Source of the DNA: Streptomyces odontomachi
GTDB lineage: Bacteria > Actinomycetota > Actinomycetes > Streptomycetales > Streptomycetaceae
Length of the DNA stretch: 64,000 bases
Direction of reading: 5' to 3'
Assembly (NCBI RefSeq): GCF_024435355.1
Contig: NZ_JAMJWG010000004.1
Coordinates: 248,001-312,000, forward strand
Part shown: in pieces, positions 54,411 through 63,015 of the stretch
How the letters are laid out: each line of letters opens with the position of its first letter
How positions within the stretch are numbered: position 1 is the first letter of the stretch
Translations under genes and position numbers: made by a program
Notes under the pieces: model-generated
What the model saw: only the letters and a program-made list of their open reading frames with translations
Told to the model about the DNA's origin: nothing
The model's database searches: none

Positions 54411-56117
54411 ATGTCCAGGGCGATCACTGCGGATCAGCGCACCGCTCCCACCGGGGCGGAGCTCTGTTCCCTCTGGCGGGACATCGTCGGCACCCCGTCC
54501 GTCGACGAGCACCACCGGTTCACCGACGCCAGCTCGTTACAGGTGATGGAACTGGTGGTCAGAATGGCGAAAGACCTCGGCCGCCGGGTGACGTTCCGCC
54601 AGGTCGTCGAGGCCCGGTGCGTGGCGGGTCTGGCCCGTGCCCTCGCGGCGCAGGCCGACGACTCCCGGCGGCGACCGCCCGGCACGATCCCGACGTGGAC
54701 CGATCGGTCGACGCCGGCGTGGTCCGATCGGCGTTGGCGTGCGGCCGTGCAGGCGGAGGCCGAGTACCTGCGTCTGCGCGAGGGTGACGCGGCAGCGCTC
54801 GCCCCCTTGTACGAGGCCTTTCGGCTTTCCGGCCCGTTGGACGTCACCGCGCTGCGGGCCGCGTTCGGCCGCGTGGTGGCCGCCCACCCTGTCCTGCGCA
54901 GTCGCTTTGCCGTGCGCGTCCATGCGGGTGCGGAGGACCTGGCCGTCTACCAAGAAGTCGTCCCCGGAGACGGGTTCGAGCTCATGGTCGTGGAGCCGCC
55001 TTTCACTCCGGACGCCGGACTGCTCGCCACCGCAGCGTCCCGTTCCGTCGGCAGACCGTTCCCGCTCCACCAGGCCCCGCCCCTCAGAGCCACCCTCGTA
55101 CGGGTGGACGACCACGAACACCTGCTCGTCATCACCATGAGCCACCTGGTCGGCGACGAGGCCTCGATGGAGATCCTGCTGCGAGAACTCTCTTCGGAGT
55201 ACCAAGCGGCATACCAAGCGCCCCTTTCCGGCACACCGTCGCCTTCGCCGTCACATTCCCCGCCCTCACATCCCTCGCCGTCACATTCCTCCCCCTCCCA
55301 TCCGTCGCCGTTGCGTCCGTCGCACGCGCGCTGGGCGAGCAGGCAACGCGCCCTGGCCGACGGTGCGGCGGGAGCTGCGGCTCTTGCGTTCTGGCGCACC
55401 GTGCTGCCCGCGGAGATCGAGTCGCTCGACACGTTCCTGACGGGCTTCACCGAGGACACGGGTGACGAGGGCGTCCACGTCGTGCGGATGGACATCCCTG
55501 CGGCGGATCGGGCACGCCTGCACGCGGAGGCGAGCGCGGCGAACGTGACGCTGTTCAGCTTTCTTCTGGCGCACTTCGTAGCGGTGGTGGCGGAAGAGAC
55601 CGCCGGGTCACGGGTCAGCGTCACGACGAACATCGCGAACCGCATGGACGAGGTGTCTGCCGGCGTCATCGGAATGGTGGCCCAGTCGGTCGTGGTCAGC
55701 CTCGACCTTTCGCCGGGCATCGGCCTGACCGAGGTCATCGGCGAAGTGCACGACGTGATGCTCGGCATCATGGATCACTACGCGATCCCCTTCCTGGCGG
55801 CGTCGCAGCGCATCTGGCCGGCCCGCAGCGCCTCGTCCGCCCCCAGGCCCGAGGCACGCATCTTCTTCGGTTACCGGGAAGAACGACGCGCGCCCTTGCA
55901 CCTGCCCGGCATCACGGTCGAGTCGTTCCCCGTAGCGGCGCCGGAGCGGCGTGGCAGCGGTGTCGAATGGCTGGTGGTCGAGCACGCGGACGGATTGCTG
56001 CTCGAGTCGGCGTGGCAAGGACGGAACTACCCGGCGGAATACGTTCACCACTTCACCGAACGGTTCCGCGCCAGCCTCATGGGCGACGAGCAGAGCGCCC
56101 CGAAGGAGCGTCGATGA
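54411..56117 (+). CDS. carrier-condensation didomain protein (NRPS-like)
   Basis: A 568-residue two-domain protein. Residues 15-85 form a carrier domain with FTDASSLQVMEL, where Ser42 is the expected phosphopantetheine site. Residues 105-560 form a condensation domain. The HHxxxDG motif reads SHLVGDE (Ser244, His245, Asp249, Glu250), so the second His and the Asp are kept while the first His and the Gly are lost. At about residues 275-303 a Ser/Pro/His-rich insert made of SPSH-type repeats interrupts the fold. Codon 43, right after Ser42, is TTA (54537-54539), giving bldA dependence. It starts four bases after the radical SAM gene. It may couple the carrier-bound unit to another amine or alcohol. 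Confidence 0.87.
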   Translation: MSRAITADQRTAPTGAELCSLWRDIVGTPSVDEHHRFTDASSLQVMELVVRMAKDLGRRVTFRQVVEARCVAGLARALAAQADDSRRRPPGTIPTWTDRSTPAWSDRRWRAAVQAEAEYLRLREGDAAALAPLYEAFRLSGPLDVTALRAAFGRVVAAHPVLRSRFAVRVHAGAEDLAVYQEVVPGDGFELMVVEPPFTPDAGLLATAASRSVGRPFPLHQAPPLRATLVRVDDHEHLLVITMSHLVGDEASMEILLRELSSEYQAAYQAPLSGTPSPSPSHSPPSHPSPSHSSPSHPSPLRPSHARWASRQRALADGAAGAAALAFWRTVLPAEIESLDTFLTGFTEDTGDEGVHVVRMDIPAADRARLHAEASAANVTLFSFLLAHFVAVVAEETAGSRVSVTTNIANRMDEVSAGVIGMVAQSVVVSLDLSPGIGLTEVIGEVHDVMLGIMDHYAIPFLAASQRIWPARSASSAPRPEARIFFGYREERRAPLHLPGITVESFPVAAPERRGSGVEWLVVEHADGLLLESAWQGRNYPAEYVHHFTERFRASLMGDEQSAPKERR

Positions 56118-56686
56118 CCACCCTGAAGATCATCACTGCCAGCACCCGGCCGGGCCGCGTCGGCCCCGTCGTCGGTACCTGGATCGAGCAGCGAGCACGC
56201 GCGCACCAGGGCTTTGCCACGGTGGAGCTGGTCGACCTGGCGGAGGTCGGCCTTCCCTTCATGAACGAGCCGCACCATCCGAGTCTGGGCGACTACACCC
56301 ATCAGCACACGCGGGACTGGAGCGCCCGGGTGTCGGCGGCGGACGCGCTCGTCTTCGTCATGCCGGAGTACAACAACGGCTACAACGCCGAGCTGAAGAA
56401 CGCGATCGACTACCTCCACCACGAATGGCATTACAAGCCTGTCGGGCTGGTCAGCTACGGCGGAATTTCCGGCGGCACCCGCGCGGCCCAGGCCGTCAGG
56501 CAGGTGGTCACCACGCTTCGCATGGTGCCGGTAGCAGAGGCGGTCGCCATTCCGTTCGTCCACCGGTTCATCGACAACGCGGAGCTGCACCCCAATGCCC
56601 TCATGACCGGCGCTGCCGACGCGATGCTGACCGAGCTCGCCCGGGTCGCGGACGTGCTGACCGGGCTTCGGGCGGCGAGGGTGTGA
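56114..56686 (+). CDS. NADPH-dependent FMN reductase
   Basis: A 190-residue flavodoxin-fold reductase. It has a phosphate-binding loop IITASTRPGRVG, the family block MPEYNNGYNAELKNAIDYL and SYGGISGGTRAAQAVR. It provides reduced flavin or reduces a pathway intermediate. The ATG overlaps the condensation-protein stop, making it the last gene of the operon. It could feed electrons to the diiron oxygenase (inference). Confidence 0.92.
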   Translation: MTTLKIITASTRPGRVGPVVGTWIEQRARAHQGFATVELVDLAEVGLPFMNEPHHPSLGDYTHQHTRDWSARVSAADALVFVMPEYNNGYNAELKNAIDYLHHEWHYKPVGLVSYGGISGGTRAAQAVRQVVTTLRMVPVAEAVAIPFVHRFIDNAELHPNALMTGAADAMLTELARVADVLTGLRAARV

Positions 56687-56692
56687 GCTCTT

Positions 56693-59584
56693 TCAATGGC
56701 AGCGTGCCGTGCCCTGGTCCCGCAGGGCGTTCACCACGGCGAGGCGGGAGGTGACCCCGAGCTTGGTGAATATGTGCGACAGGTGGGTCTCGACGGTGCG
56801 GACGCTGAGGAAGAGTTTCTCGGCGATCTGCCGGTTGGTGTGGTTCTCCATGAGGAGCATGGCCACTTCCTGCTCCCGTCGTGACAGCCCCCATGGACCG
56901 GCGTTCCGCTTTCCGGAGGGCGTCGCCTTGGCGTCGATTTCGCGCTGCTCCCGAAGTGCCTGCTGGTACAGGCCGGTCGTCCCGCAGCTGCGGAAGGTGT
57001 CCGCCGCGGCGCGTAGCTCGCGAAGCGCCCGGGGGCTGTCGGCCGCTCTTGCGTGGGCGGCTCCGGCACGTAACCGGGCGCGGCCGGCGCCTATCCGGAA
57101 TTCGCTCGCGGTGAAGGCCGCTGCGGCGGCGGACGCGTGCTCTGCCGCCGCAGCGGGGTGTGCCGCGCACAGGGCGTGGGCATGGGCCAGCCGAGCAAGC
57201 GCGACATCGACCGGGAGATCGGGGTGGGCCATGCGCCCAGCCCGGTTCGCCCATTTCGTGGCTTCCGCCACGCGGCCGTGCGCCGCCTCGGCATGGGCCA
57301 TGGCTTCGCAGCAGTGCAGCAGCATGGACCGGTCGAGTACCGGCTGGTGGAATCCGTCGAAGGCGTTCAGCACCGCCTTCCTGCCGTCGTGGCGGCGCTC
57401 GGCGTTGAGCAGGGCGATGGCATGGGCGTAGCGCGCGAACGCCGCCCACCACTCAGGACGGTCGCCGGCCGCTTGCGCCGCGTCCCGCCCGAGCCGCATC
57501 GCCTCGTCCGTGCTGCCCTGCCAGCTCGCGGCCAAGCACTGGGTGGCCATGGCGAAGGCAACGGCTCGCGGTGCGCCCAGCGCCCGCGCTACCCGGACCG
57601 CTTCCGCACCGGCAGTCCATGCGTCCGCCGGCTTCCCCACGTGGGTGTACGCGTACGACTGCACGCTGAGGAGGCGGGGCAGGTGGGAAATCCGTCCGGA
57701 GTGCCGGGCGACGCCGAGCAGCCGTTCCAGGATCCGCAACGCCCTGGAGCCGTGGCCCATCATGACCTCGGCCAGGCACAACGATGCCGCGGCCTCGAGC
57801 GCTGCGGCGCAGTGCTCGTCCCCGGCCAGGTCGAAGAGCCGGGTCGCCCTTTCTGCGTGCCGTGCCGCCTCGGCGATCCGCCCCCCGCGGTAGGCGGGCA
57901 GGACCCGGTGCGCGGCGACCTCCAGCCGCAGGCCCTGGTCCCAGTCGTCACCGTCCTGGGGAGCACCGTCCAGCGCCGGAGCGGCCCGGGTGGCCGCTGC
58001 GCCGTCGTCCATCACGCTCCCCGCCGCGAGTTGCAGCCGGAGCCGGGTCGCCGCCGCGGACCAGGGGTCGGGTATCTTCCGCAGCTCGGTGAGCAGCATG
58101 GGGCGGCTTTCAGCGGGACGTTCCCCCAGCCGTTCCGCCGCCGCGTGGCACGCCGCCGCGCGAGAGCGCCGGCCGTGATCGTCAGGAGGCAGCTGCCGGA
58201 GCGCCTCGGCCGCGTGCTCGTGGGCCCCGGCGAGCTGACCGCCGGCCAGCTGCGCCTGGGCGATCTCCAGGAGGAGATCGACGTGAGGACCGGGTTCACC
58301 GGGATCGACCGGCGTCAGCTCGCGCGCCACGATGAACCAGCGAGCGGCGGTGGCCGGCGCATGGGAGAGCACCGAGCGGGCGGCTTCGACCAGCGTGGCG
58401 ACCGCGTCGGCATCGCCGAAACTCCCCGATCGCGCGACATGGTGCGCACGCATGCTGGCGGGAGCGCCCAGTTCGCCGAGCCGGGCGGCGATCCTGGCGT
58501 GTGCGAGCCGCTGCCAGCCGGCGGCGGCGGAACGGTACACGGTGTGCCGGACGAGCGGGTGCCGGAACCGGAAGCGCCCGGTGGAGGTCGCCGCTCGCAC
58601 GAGGTCACGCGCCGCTATGTCGTCGAGCGCCTCGAGCGCGGCCTCCTCGGTCACCCCCGCCGCCGACCCGGCCAGCACCGGATCGAACGCGTCACCGAGC
58701 AACGCACCCGCCTGGGCCACGAGTCGCGCGGTGGGTGTCAGGCTGTCCAGTTCCAGCTGGATCACCGCCCGTACGGCGGGCGGGAGCGCGTCAGGGCACC
58801 CGTCGAAGTCGCACGCCCCCGGGAGGCTGCCGCTCTGGTCCATCGCGGCGAGGGCTTCCAGGTAGAACGGTATGCCGCCGCTGGCCTCGTAAAGGGCCTC
58901 GAACCGGTCCGGGTCCTGCCCGCCGAGGAACTCGGCGGCCTCCGCGCGGGTGAACGGTTCGACGGGGAGCGTGTGGACGCCGGCCGCGCGTAGCGAGTTC
59001 AGCCGCGGTGTCGCCTGGCCGGGGCGGTAGGCCACGGCGATCAGCACCGGGCCGAGCGGCGGATGCCGTACCAGGTGGTCGAGGAGCTCGATGGACGCGG
59101 CGTCCGCCCAGTGGGCGTCGTCGAGGATCAACAGGAGTCCGGACGGCTGTGCCAACTCGCCGAGGAGCCGGCTGACGTCCCTGAAGATCTGGTGGCGAGC
59201 CAGGCCCGTGACATCGGCAGAAGGTGGCCCGCCGGGGGCCTCGGTGGCGGAGGTGGGGAAGATCGCACTCAGCTCGAGCGGCTCGTCGGCGGCGCCCTTC
59301 GGCGCACCTCGCCTTCCCAGGTGGTCTACGAGCGCATTGATGACCACCCCGAAAGGGATGCCCTGCTCGAACTCGGTGGCCCGGGTGTGCAACACCGTGA
59401 ACTCCCGGTGCACGGCGCTCAGGGCGACCTCGTCGAGCAGGCGTGTCTTGCCGGTCCCGGGCTCCCCCACCAGCCGGAGGAAACGGAACGAGCCGCCCGC
59501 TGCGGCGTGCAGGAGCCGTTCGAAACTCTTCAGTGCGTCATGGCGTCCGATCAGGGGCCGAACCTGGTGCCCGGTCCGATCCAC
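56693..59584 (-). CDS. LuxR-family LAL-type ATPase regulator with a TTA codon
   Basis: A 963-residue large ATP-binding regulator of the LuxR family. The N-terminal AAA-like ATPase has Walker A LVGEPGTGKTRLL and Walker B LLLILDDAHWAD, a long helical/TPR-like middle follows, and the C-terminal LuxR helix-turn-helix is LSRREQEVAMLLMENHTNRQIAEKL. LAL regulators are usually pathway-specific activators of natural-product clusters. Codon 838 is TTA (57071-57073 on the plus strand), so translation should need bldA tRNA. It converges on the FMN reductase gene with six bases between the stops and is the best candidate activator of the peptide/carrier cluster. Confidence 0.93.
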   Translation of the reverse strand: MDRTGHQVRPLIGRHDALKSFERLLHAAAGGSFRFLRLVGEPGTGKTRLLDEVALSAVHREFTVLHTRATEFEQGIPFGVVINALVDHLGRRGAPKGAADEPLELSAIFPTSATEAPGGPPSADVTGLARHQIFRDVSRLLGELAQPSGLLLILDDAHWADAASIELLDHLVRHPPLGPVLIAVAYRPGQATPRLNSLRAAGVHTLPVEPFTRAEAAEFLGGQDPDRFEALYEASGGIPFYLEALAAMDQSGSLPGACDFDGCPDALPPAVRAVIQLELDSLTPTARLVAQAGALLGDAFDPVLAGSAAGVTEEAALEALDDIAARDLVRAATSTGRFRFRHPLVRHTVYRSAAAGWQRLAHARIAARLGELGAPASMRAHHVARSGSFGDADAVATLVEAARSVLSHAPATAARWFIVARELTPVDPGEPGPHVDLLLEIAQAQLAGGQLAGAHEHAAEALRQLPPDDHGRRSRAAACHAAAERLGERPAESRPMLLTELRKIPDPWSAAATRLRLQLAAGSVMDDGAAATRAAPALDGAPQDGDDWDQGLRLEVAAHRVLPAYRGGRIAEAARHAERATRLFDLAGDEHCAAALEAAASLCLAEVMMGHGSRALRILERLLGVARHSGRISHLPRLLSVQSYAYTHVGKPADAWTAGAEAVRVARALGAPRAVAFAMATQCLAASWQGSTDEAMRLGRDAAQAAGDRPEWWAAFARYAHAIALLNAERRHDGRKAVLNAFDGFHQPVLDRSMLLHCCEAMAHAEAAHGRVAEATKWANRAGRMAHPDLPVDVALARLAHAHALCAAHPAAAAEHASAAAAAFTASEFRIGAGRARLRAGAAHARAADSPRALRELRAAADTFRSCGTTGLYQQALREQREIDAKATPSGKRNAGPWGLSRREQEVAMLLMENHTNRQIAEKLFLSVRTVETHLSHIFTKLGVTSRLAVVNALRDQGTARCH

Positions 59585-59689
59585 GTTGTGTCCTCCCGGT
59601 GGGCTGCAATGTCACCTGTGGGGCGGCATGGTTGGCGGCCATGACCGTGCGCTGCGCCTCGGTGTGCTTGCGGGGGAAGTCAGGCACCG

Positions 59690-60148
59690 TCACGCGTAGC
59701 CGGTCGCGGGGACGGTGTCGTAGCGGCTCATGATCTCGACGGTCGACTCCGGGGTCAGCTCCCGGCCGCCCGCGATCATGTTCCGCAGGTCGCGGAAGTA
59801 CTGCACGTACAGATCCGGCGTGAAGGTGTTGAGCAGCACCGCCGGCTCGTCGCCGAGATTGGCGAAGGTGTGCGGAGCGCCGGGCGGGATCATCGCGAGC
59901 GTGCCGGCCGGCGCCGCGTGGGTGGTCTCCCCGATGGTGAAGTGGGCGGTGCCGGAGACGACGTAGAAGCCCTCGTCGTGCTGGGCGTGCCGGTGCTGCG
60001 GCGGGCCCTGGGTGTGCGGGGCGAGGGTGATCTCTCCGATGCCGAGGCGGTGCCCGGTGGTCCCGCCGTCCTCGAGGATCCGCATCCGCGTCGGGCCGAG
60101 CTGGATGGTCTCGCCGTCTTCCGGGCCGACCACGGAAACCGCGCTCAT
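59690..60148 (-). CDS. cupin-domain protein
   Basis: A 152-residue small cupin with the two metal-binding motifs: PPQHRHAQHDEGFYVVSG gives the His/His/Glu set and PPGAPHTFANLG the last His. Single-domain cupins of this type include dioxygenases, isomerases and storage-like sensors. The activity is not readable. ATG 60148 follows GAAGGAGGAGAC. It is divergent from a tetR-type gene that probably controls it. The 105-base gap to the LAL gene is empty. Confidence 0.87.
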   Translation of the reverse strand: MSAVSVVGPEDGETIQLGPTRMRILEDGGTTGHRLGIGEITLAPHTQGPPQHRHAQHDEGFYVVSGTAHFTIGETTHAAPAGTLAMIPPGAPHTFANLGDEPAVLLNTFTPDLYVQYFRDLRNMIAGGRELTPESTVEIMSRYDTVPATGYA

Positions 60149-60159
60149 GTCTCCTCCTT

Positions 60160-60222
60160 CACGAGAGCTGACTCTCACGACACTAGGAGGCCTAGCCTCA
60201 TAATGCAAGTGCACTCTCACGA
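60160..60222. promoter_or_regulatory. repeated ACTCTCACGA sites between cupin and tetR genes
   Basis: ACTCTCACGA occurs at 60171-60180 and 60213-60222. A near-complementary copy (CACGAGAGCT, 60160-60169) faces the first and makes an inverted repeat. The sites bracket a CTAGGAGGCCTAG palindrome in the divergent promoter region. They are probable TetR binding sites. Confidence 0.6.
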
Positions 60223-60271
60223 AGAGAGGCCACTGCTATCATGTGGCGGCACCAACAGGAGGAGTCTCGCG

Positions 60272-60877
60272 ATGACGCAGCAGACGGGTACCGGCCGTAC
60301 CAACCAGAAGCAGCGCACGCGGACGGCGATCCTGACGGCCGCCCGTCAGCTCGTCGACACGGACGTCGAGGTGACCATGCCCGCGATCGCCCGCGCCGCC
60401 CTGGTCTCCGAGGCCACCGCCTACCGGTACTTCCCTGACCTGCCCTCCCTCATCAGTGAGGCCCTGGCCGGGGTCTGGCCGCCCCCCGCCGAGGCTCTCG
60501 CACCGGTCGCGGACTCCACCGACCCCGTCGCACGCACCGCCTTCGCCTGCGAGTTCCTGCTGCGCGGTGTCCTCGCCCGGCAGGGCTCGGTGCGGGCGAT
60601 GATCGCCGCCACCATCACCCGGCCCGAAGCGGTGACCTCGCGCCCCGGCATCCGCTTCGGACTCATCGACCACGCGCTCCTCCCGCTGGAGGACACCCTC
60701 GGCGCGACGGACCCGGAGGCCTTCGCCCAGCTCAAGCGGGATCTCGCGGTGGTCGTGAGCGCCGAGGCGCTCTTCACCCTCACCGATCTCTGCGGGCTCG
60801 AACCCGACGCGGCCATCTCCAGCGCCGTACGGACCGCGTCCGCCCTCACCGCGGCCGCGATGTCCTCGGCCGGGTAG
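60272..60877 (+). CDS. TetR-family regulator
   Basis: A 201-residue TetR regulator with N-terminal helix-turn-helix (about residues 15-60; MPAIARAALVSEATAYRYFPDLPSLISEAL) and a variable helical ligand domain. ATG 60272 follows AGGAGG. It is divergent from the cupin gene and upstream of a flavin monooxygenase gene on the same strand, and may regulate both. The inducer is unknown. Confidence 0.9.
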   Translation: MTQQTGTGRTNQKQRTRTAILTAARQLVDTDVEVTMPAIARAALVSEATAYRYFPDLPSLISEALAGVWPPPAEALAPVADSTDPVARTAFACEFLLRGVLARQGSVRAMIAATITRPEAVTSRPGIRFGLIDHALLPLEDTLGATDPEAFAQLKRDLAVVVSAEALFTLTDLCGLEPDAAISSAVRTASALTAAAMSSAG

Positions 60878-60974
60878 CGGCCCCCGCGACAACGGCGCCG
60901 GGACCCTCCCCGTCGCAGGACGCCATCAGGCCTGACCGTCGGGCACGTCACCACGGTGTCGGCCACGCGTCGGC

Positions 60975-61090
60975 TTGTCGGGGCTTGTCGGGACTTGTTG
61001 TCGAGGCCTGTCGGCGGGCCTTTCGGTGGGGCCTGTCGGTGGGGTGTCGGGGCCTGTCGGTCCGGTGTCGGTGGTTTGTTGGGGGTGGCC
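60975..61090 (+). repeat. G/T-rich degenerate tandem repeat
   Basis: About nine degenerate copies of a unit like GGCCTGTCGGTGGGG, with all purine/T bias on one strand, in the 278-base gap before the monooxygenase gene. No coding function is supported. Confidence 0.75.
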
Positions 61091-61155
61091 TGGAGGCTTG
61101 CCGGAGATCCTGCCGGGGCCCGTCCCGGCAGGCGTGCGAAAGGCAGGGATCCAGC

Positions 61156-62280
61156 ATGACCACCAACGTGACGATCGTCGGCGCCGGGCTCGGCGGCCTC
61201 ACGCTCGCCCGCGTCCTGCACATCCACGGAATACCGGCCACCGTCTACGAGGCGGAGGCCTCACCGATGGCGCGCACGCAGGGCGGAATGCTCGACATCC
61301 ACGACTACAACGGACAGCTGGCCGTGCGGGCGGCGGGCCTGATGGACGAGTTCCGCGGCATCGTCCTGGAGGGCCGTCAGGCGATCCGGGTCCTCGACCG
61401 GGACGGAAACATCCGGCTCGACCAGGGCGACGACGGCACGGGTGGCCGCCCCGAAGTGCAGCGCGGCGAGCTGCGGCAGATCCTGCTCGACTCGCTCCCG
61501 GCCGGCACCGTCCGGTGGGGCCACAAGGTCGGCGGTGTCCGCGGCATCGGTGCGGGCCGCCACGAGGTGGCCTTCACGGACGGCGGCAGCGTCGTCACCG
61601 GCCTGCTGGTCGGCGCGGACGGCGCATGGTCACGGGTCCGGCCGCTGCTCTCCGACGCCGTGCCCGAATACGCCGGCATGTCCTTCGTCGAGACCTACCT
61701 GTTCGACGCCGACACCCGGCACCCCGCCGCCGCGAAGGCGGTCGGTGGCGGGTCGATGTTCGCGGTCGATCCGGGCGCCGGCCAGATCGGCGCGCACCGG
61801 GAGAAGGGCGACACCCTCCACACCTACGTGATGCTGTCCAGGCCGCAGGAGTGGTTCGCAACCGTCGACTTCACCGATCCCGCCGCGGCGACCGCACGCA
61901 TCGCGCAGGAGTTCGACGGCTGGGCCCCGGAACTCACCGCCCTGATCACCGACAGCGACACCGCGCCCGTGCTGCGCCCGCACTTCACGCTGCCGGTCGG
62001 GCACCGGTGGGATCGGGTGCCGGGCGCGACCCTCGTCGGCGACGCCGCCCACCTGATGCCGCCGAACGGCGAAGGGGCCAACCTGGCCATGCTCGACGGC
62101 GCCGAACTCGGTGCGGCCCTCGCCGCGCACCCCGACGACACGGAGACCGCACTCGCCGCGTACGAGCGCACGATGTTCCCCCGCAGCGCCGCCGAAGCCG
62201 CGGCCGAGGCCGACGTGCCCGACAACCCCGCGATCCAGGACGTGCTCGACTTCTTCACCCGAAGCAAGCAGACCCCGTGA
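61156..62280 (+). CDS. FAD-dependent monooxygenase, TetX-like
   Basis: A 374-residue single-domain flavin monooxygenase. It has FAD motif TIVGAGLGGLTLARVLHIHG, the DG motif LVGADGAWSRVRPL, and the GD motif LVGDAAHLMPPNGEGANLAMLDGAELG. ARTQGGMLDIHDYNGQLA and GEGANLAMLDG are shared with TetX-type tetracycline-inactivating enzymes, but many natural-product oxygenases look alike, so the substrate is open. ATG 61156 has GGCAGGGA upstream. It is preceded by a G/T-rich repeat and the tetR-type gene. Confidence 0.9.
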   Translation: MTTNVTIVGAGLGGLTLARVLHIHGIPATVYEAEASPMARTQGGMLDIHDYNGQLAVRAAGLMDEFRGIVLEGRQAIRVLDRDGNIRLDQGDDGTGGRPEVQRGELRQILLDSLPAGTVRWGHKVGGVRGIGAGRHEVAFTDGGSVVTGLLVGADGAWSRVRPLLSDAVPEYAGMSFVETYLFDADTRHPAAAKAVGGGSMFAVDPGAGQIGAHREKGDTLHTYVMLSRPQEWFATVDFTDPAAATARIAQEFDGWAPELTALITDSDTAPVLRPHFTLPVGHRWDRVPGATLVGDAAHLMPPNGEGANLAMLDGAELGAALAAHPDDTETALAAYERTMFPRSAAEAAAEADVPDNPAIQDVLDFFTRSKQTP

Positions 62281-62355
62281 GCCGGCCCTGACAACGCGCC
62301 CACCCGCACGTGATGAGACACCGTCGTCCTCCGCCCGCGCCCCGGCCTGCGGTGC

Positions 62356-63015
62356 TCATGCCAGCCGCCGCTCCTCCTCCAGGTAGCGCAGGACGGCGGC
62401 GACCCGCCGGTCCACCTGGTCGCCGGGGGACAGCTCGAGCTTGGCGAAGATGCTGCGGATGTGCTTGTGGACGGCGCCCTCGGTGACCACGAGCCGGCCG
62501 GCGATGGCCGTGTTGCCGAGCCCTTCGGCCATCAGGCCGAGCACGTCGCGCTCGCGGGGGCTGAGCCGCTCCAGGCGGGGGTCCTGGCGGGAGCGGGTGA
62601 ACAACTGCGCGACGACCTCGGGGTCGATGGCGGTGCCCCCGCCGGCCACCCGTCGCAGCGCGTCCAGGAACTCCTCGACCCGCCCGACCCGCTCCTTGAG
62701 CAGGTAGCCGAGCCCGCCCACACCACCGCCGAGCAGTTCGGCGGCGAAGCTCTGCTCGACGTAGCCGGAGAGCACGAGGACGGCCAGGCCGGGCCGCCGG
62801 CGACGGGCCTCGACGGCCGTGCGGATCCCTTCGTCGGTGTGGGTCGGCGGCATCCGCACGTCGAGGATGGCGATGTCCGGGCGGTGCTCCTCGATGGCGG
62901 CGAGCGCCCCTTCGGGGGTGCCGGCGGTGGCCACCACGTCGAGTCCTTCGGCCCGCAGCAGCAGGGCGAGGCCCTCGCGCAGCAACGGGTCGTCCTCGGC
63001 CATCACGATCCGCAT
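62356..63015 (-). CDS. NarL/LuxR-type response regulator
   Basis: A 219-residue regulator with receiver domain (Asp52 in IAILDVRMPP, EDD pocket at 7-9, Lys in YLLKERVG) and a C-terminal LuxR helix-turn-helix (LSPRERDVLGLMAEGLGNTAIAGRL). It overlaps the 3' end of the sensor-kinase gene by 13 bases and is cotranscribed with it. Target genes are not indicated. Confidence 0.95.
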   Translation of the reverse strand: MRIVMAEDDPLLREGLALLLRAEGLDVVATAGTPEGALAAIEEHRPDIAILDVRMPPTHTDEGIRTAVEARRRRPGLAVLVLSGYVEQSFAAELLGGGVGGLGYLLKERVGRVEEFLDALRRVAGGGTAIDPEVVAQLFTRSRQDPRLERLSPRERDVLGLMAEGLGNTAIAGRLVVTEGAVHKHIRSIFAKLELSPGDQVDRRVAAVLRYLEEERRLA

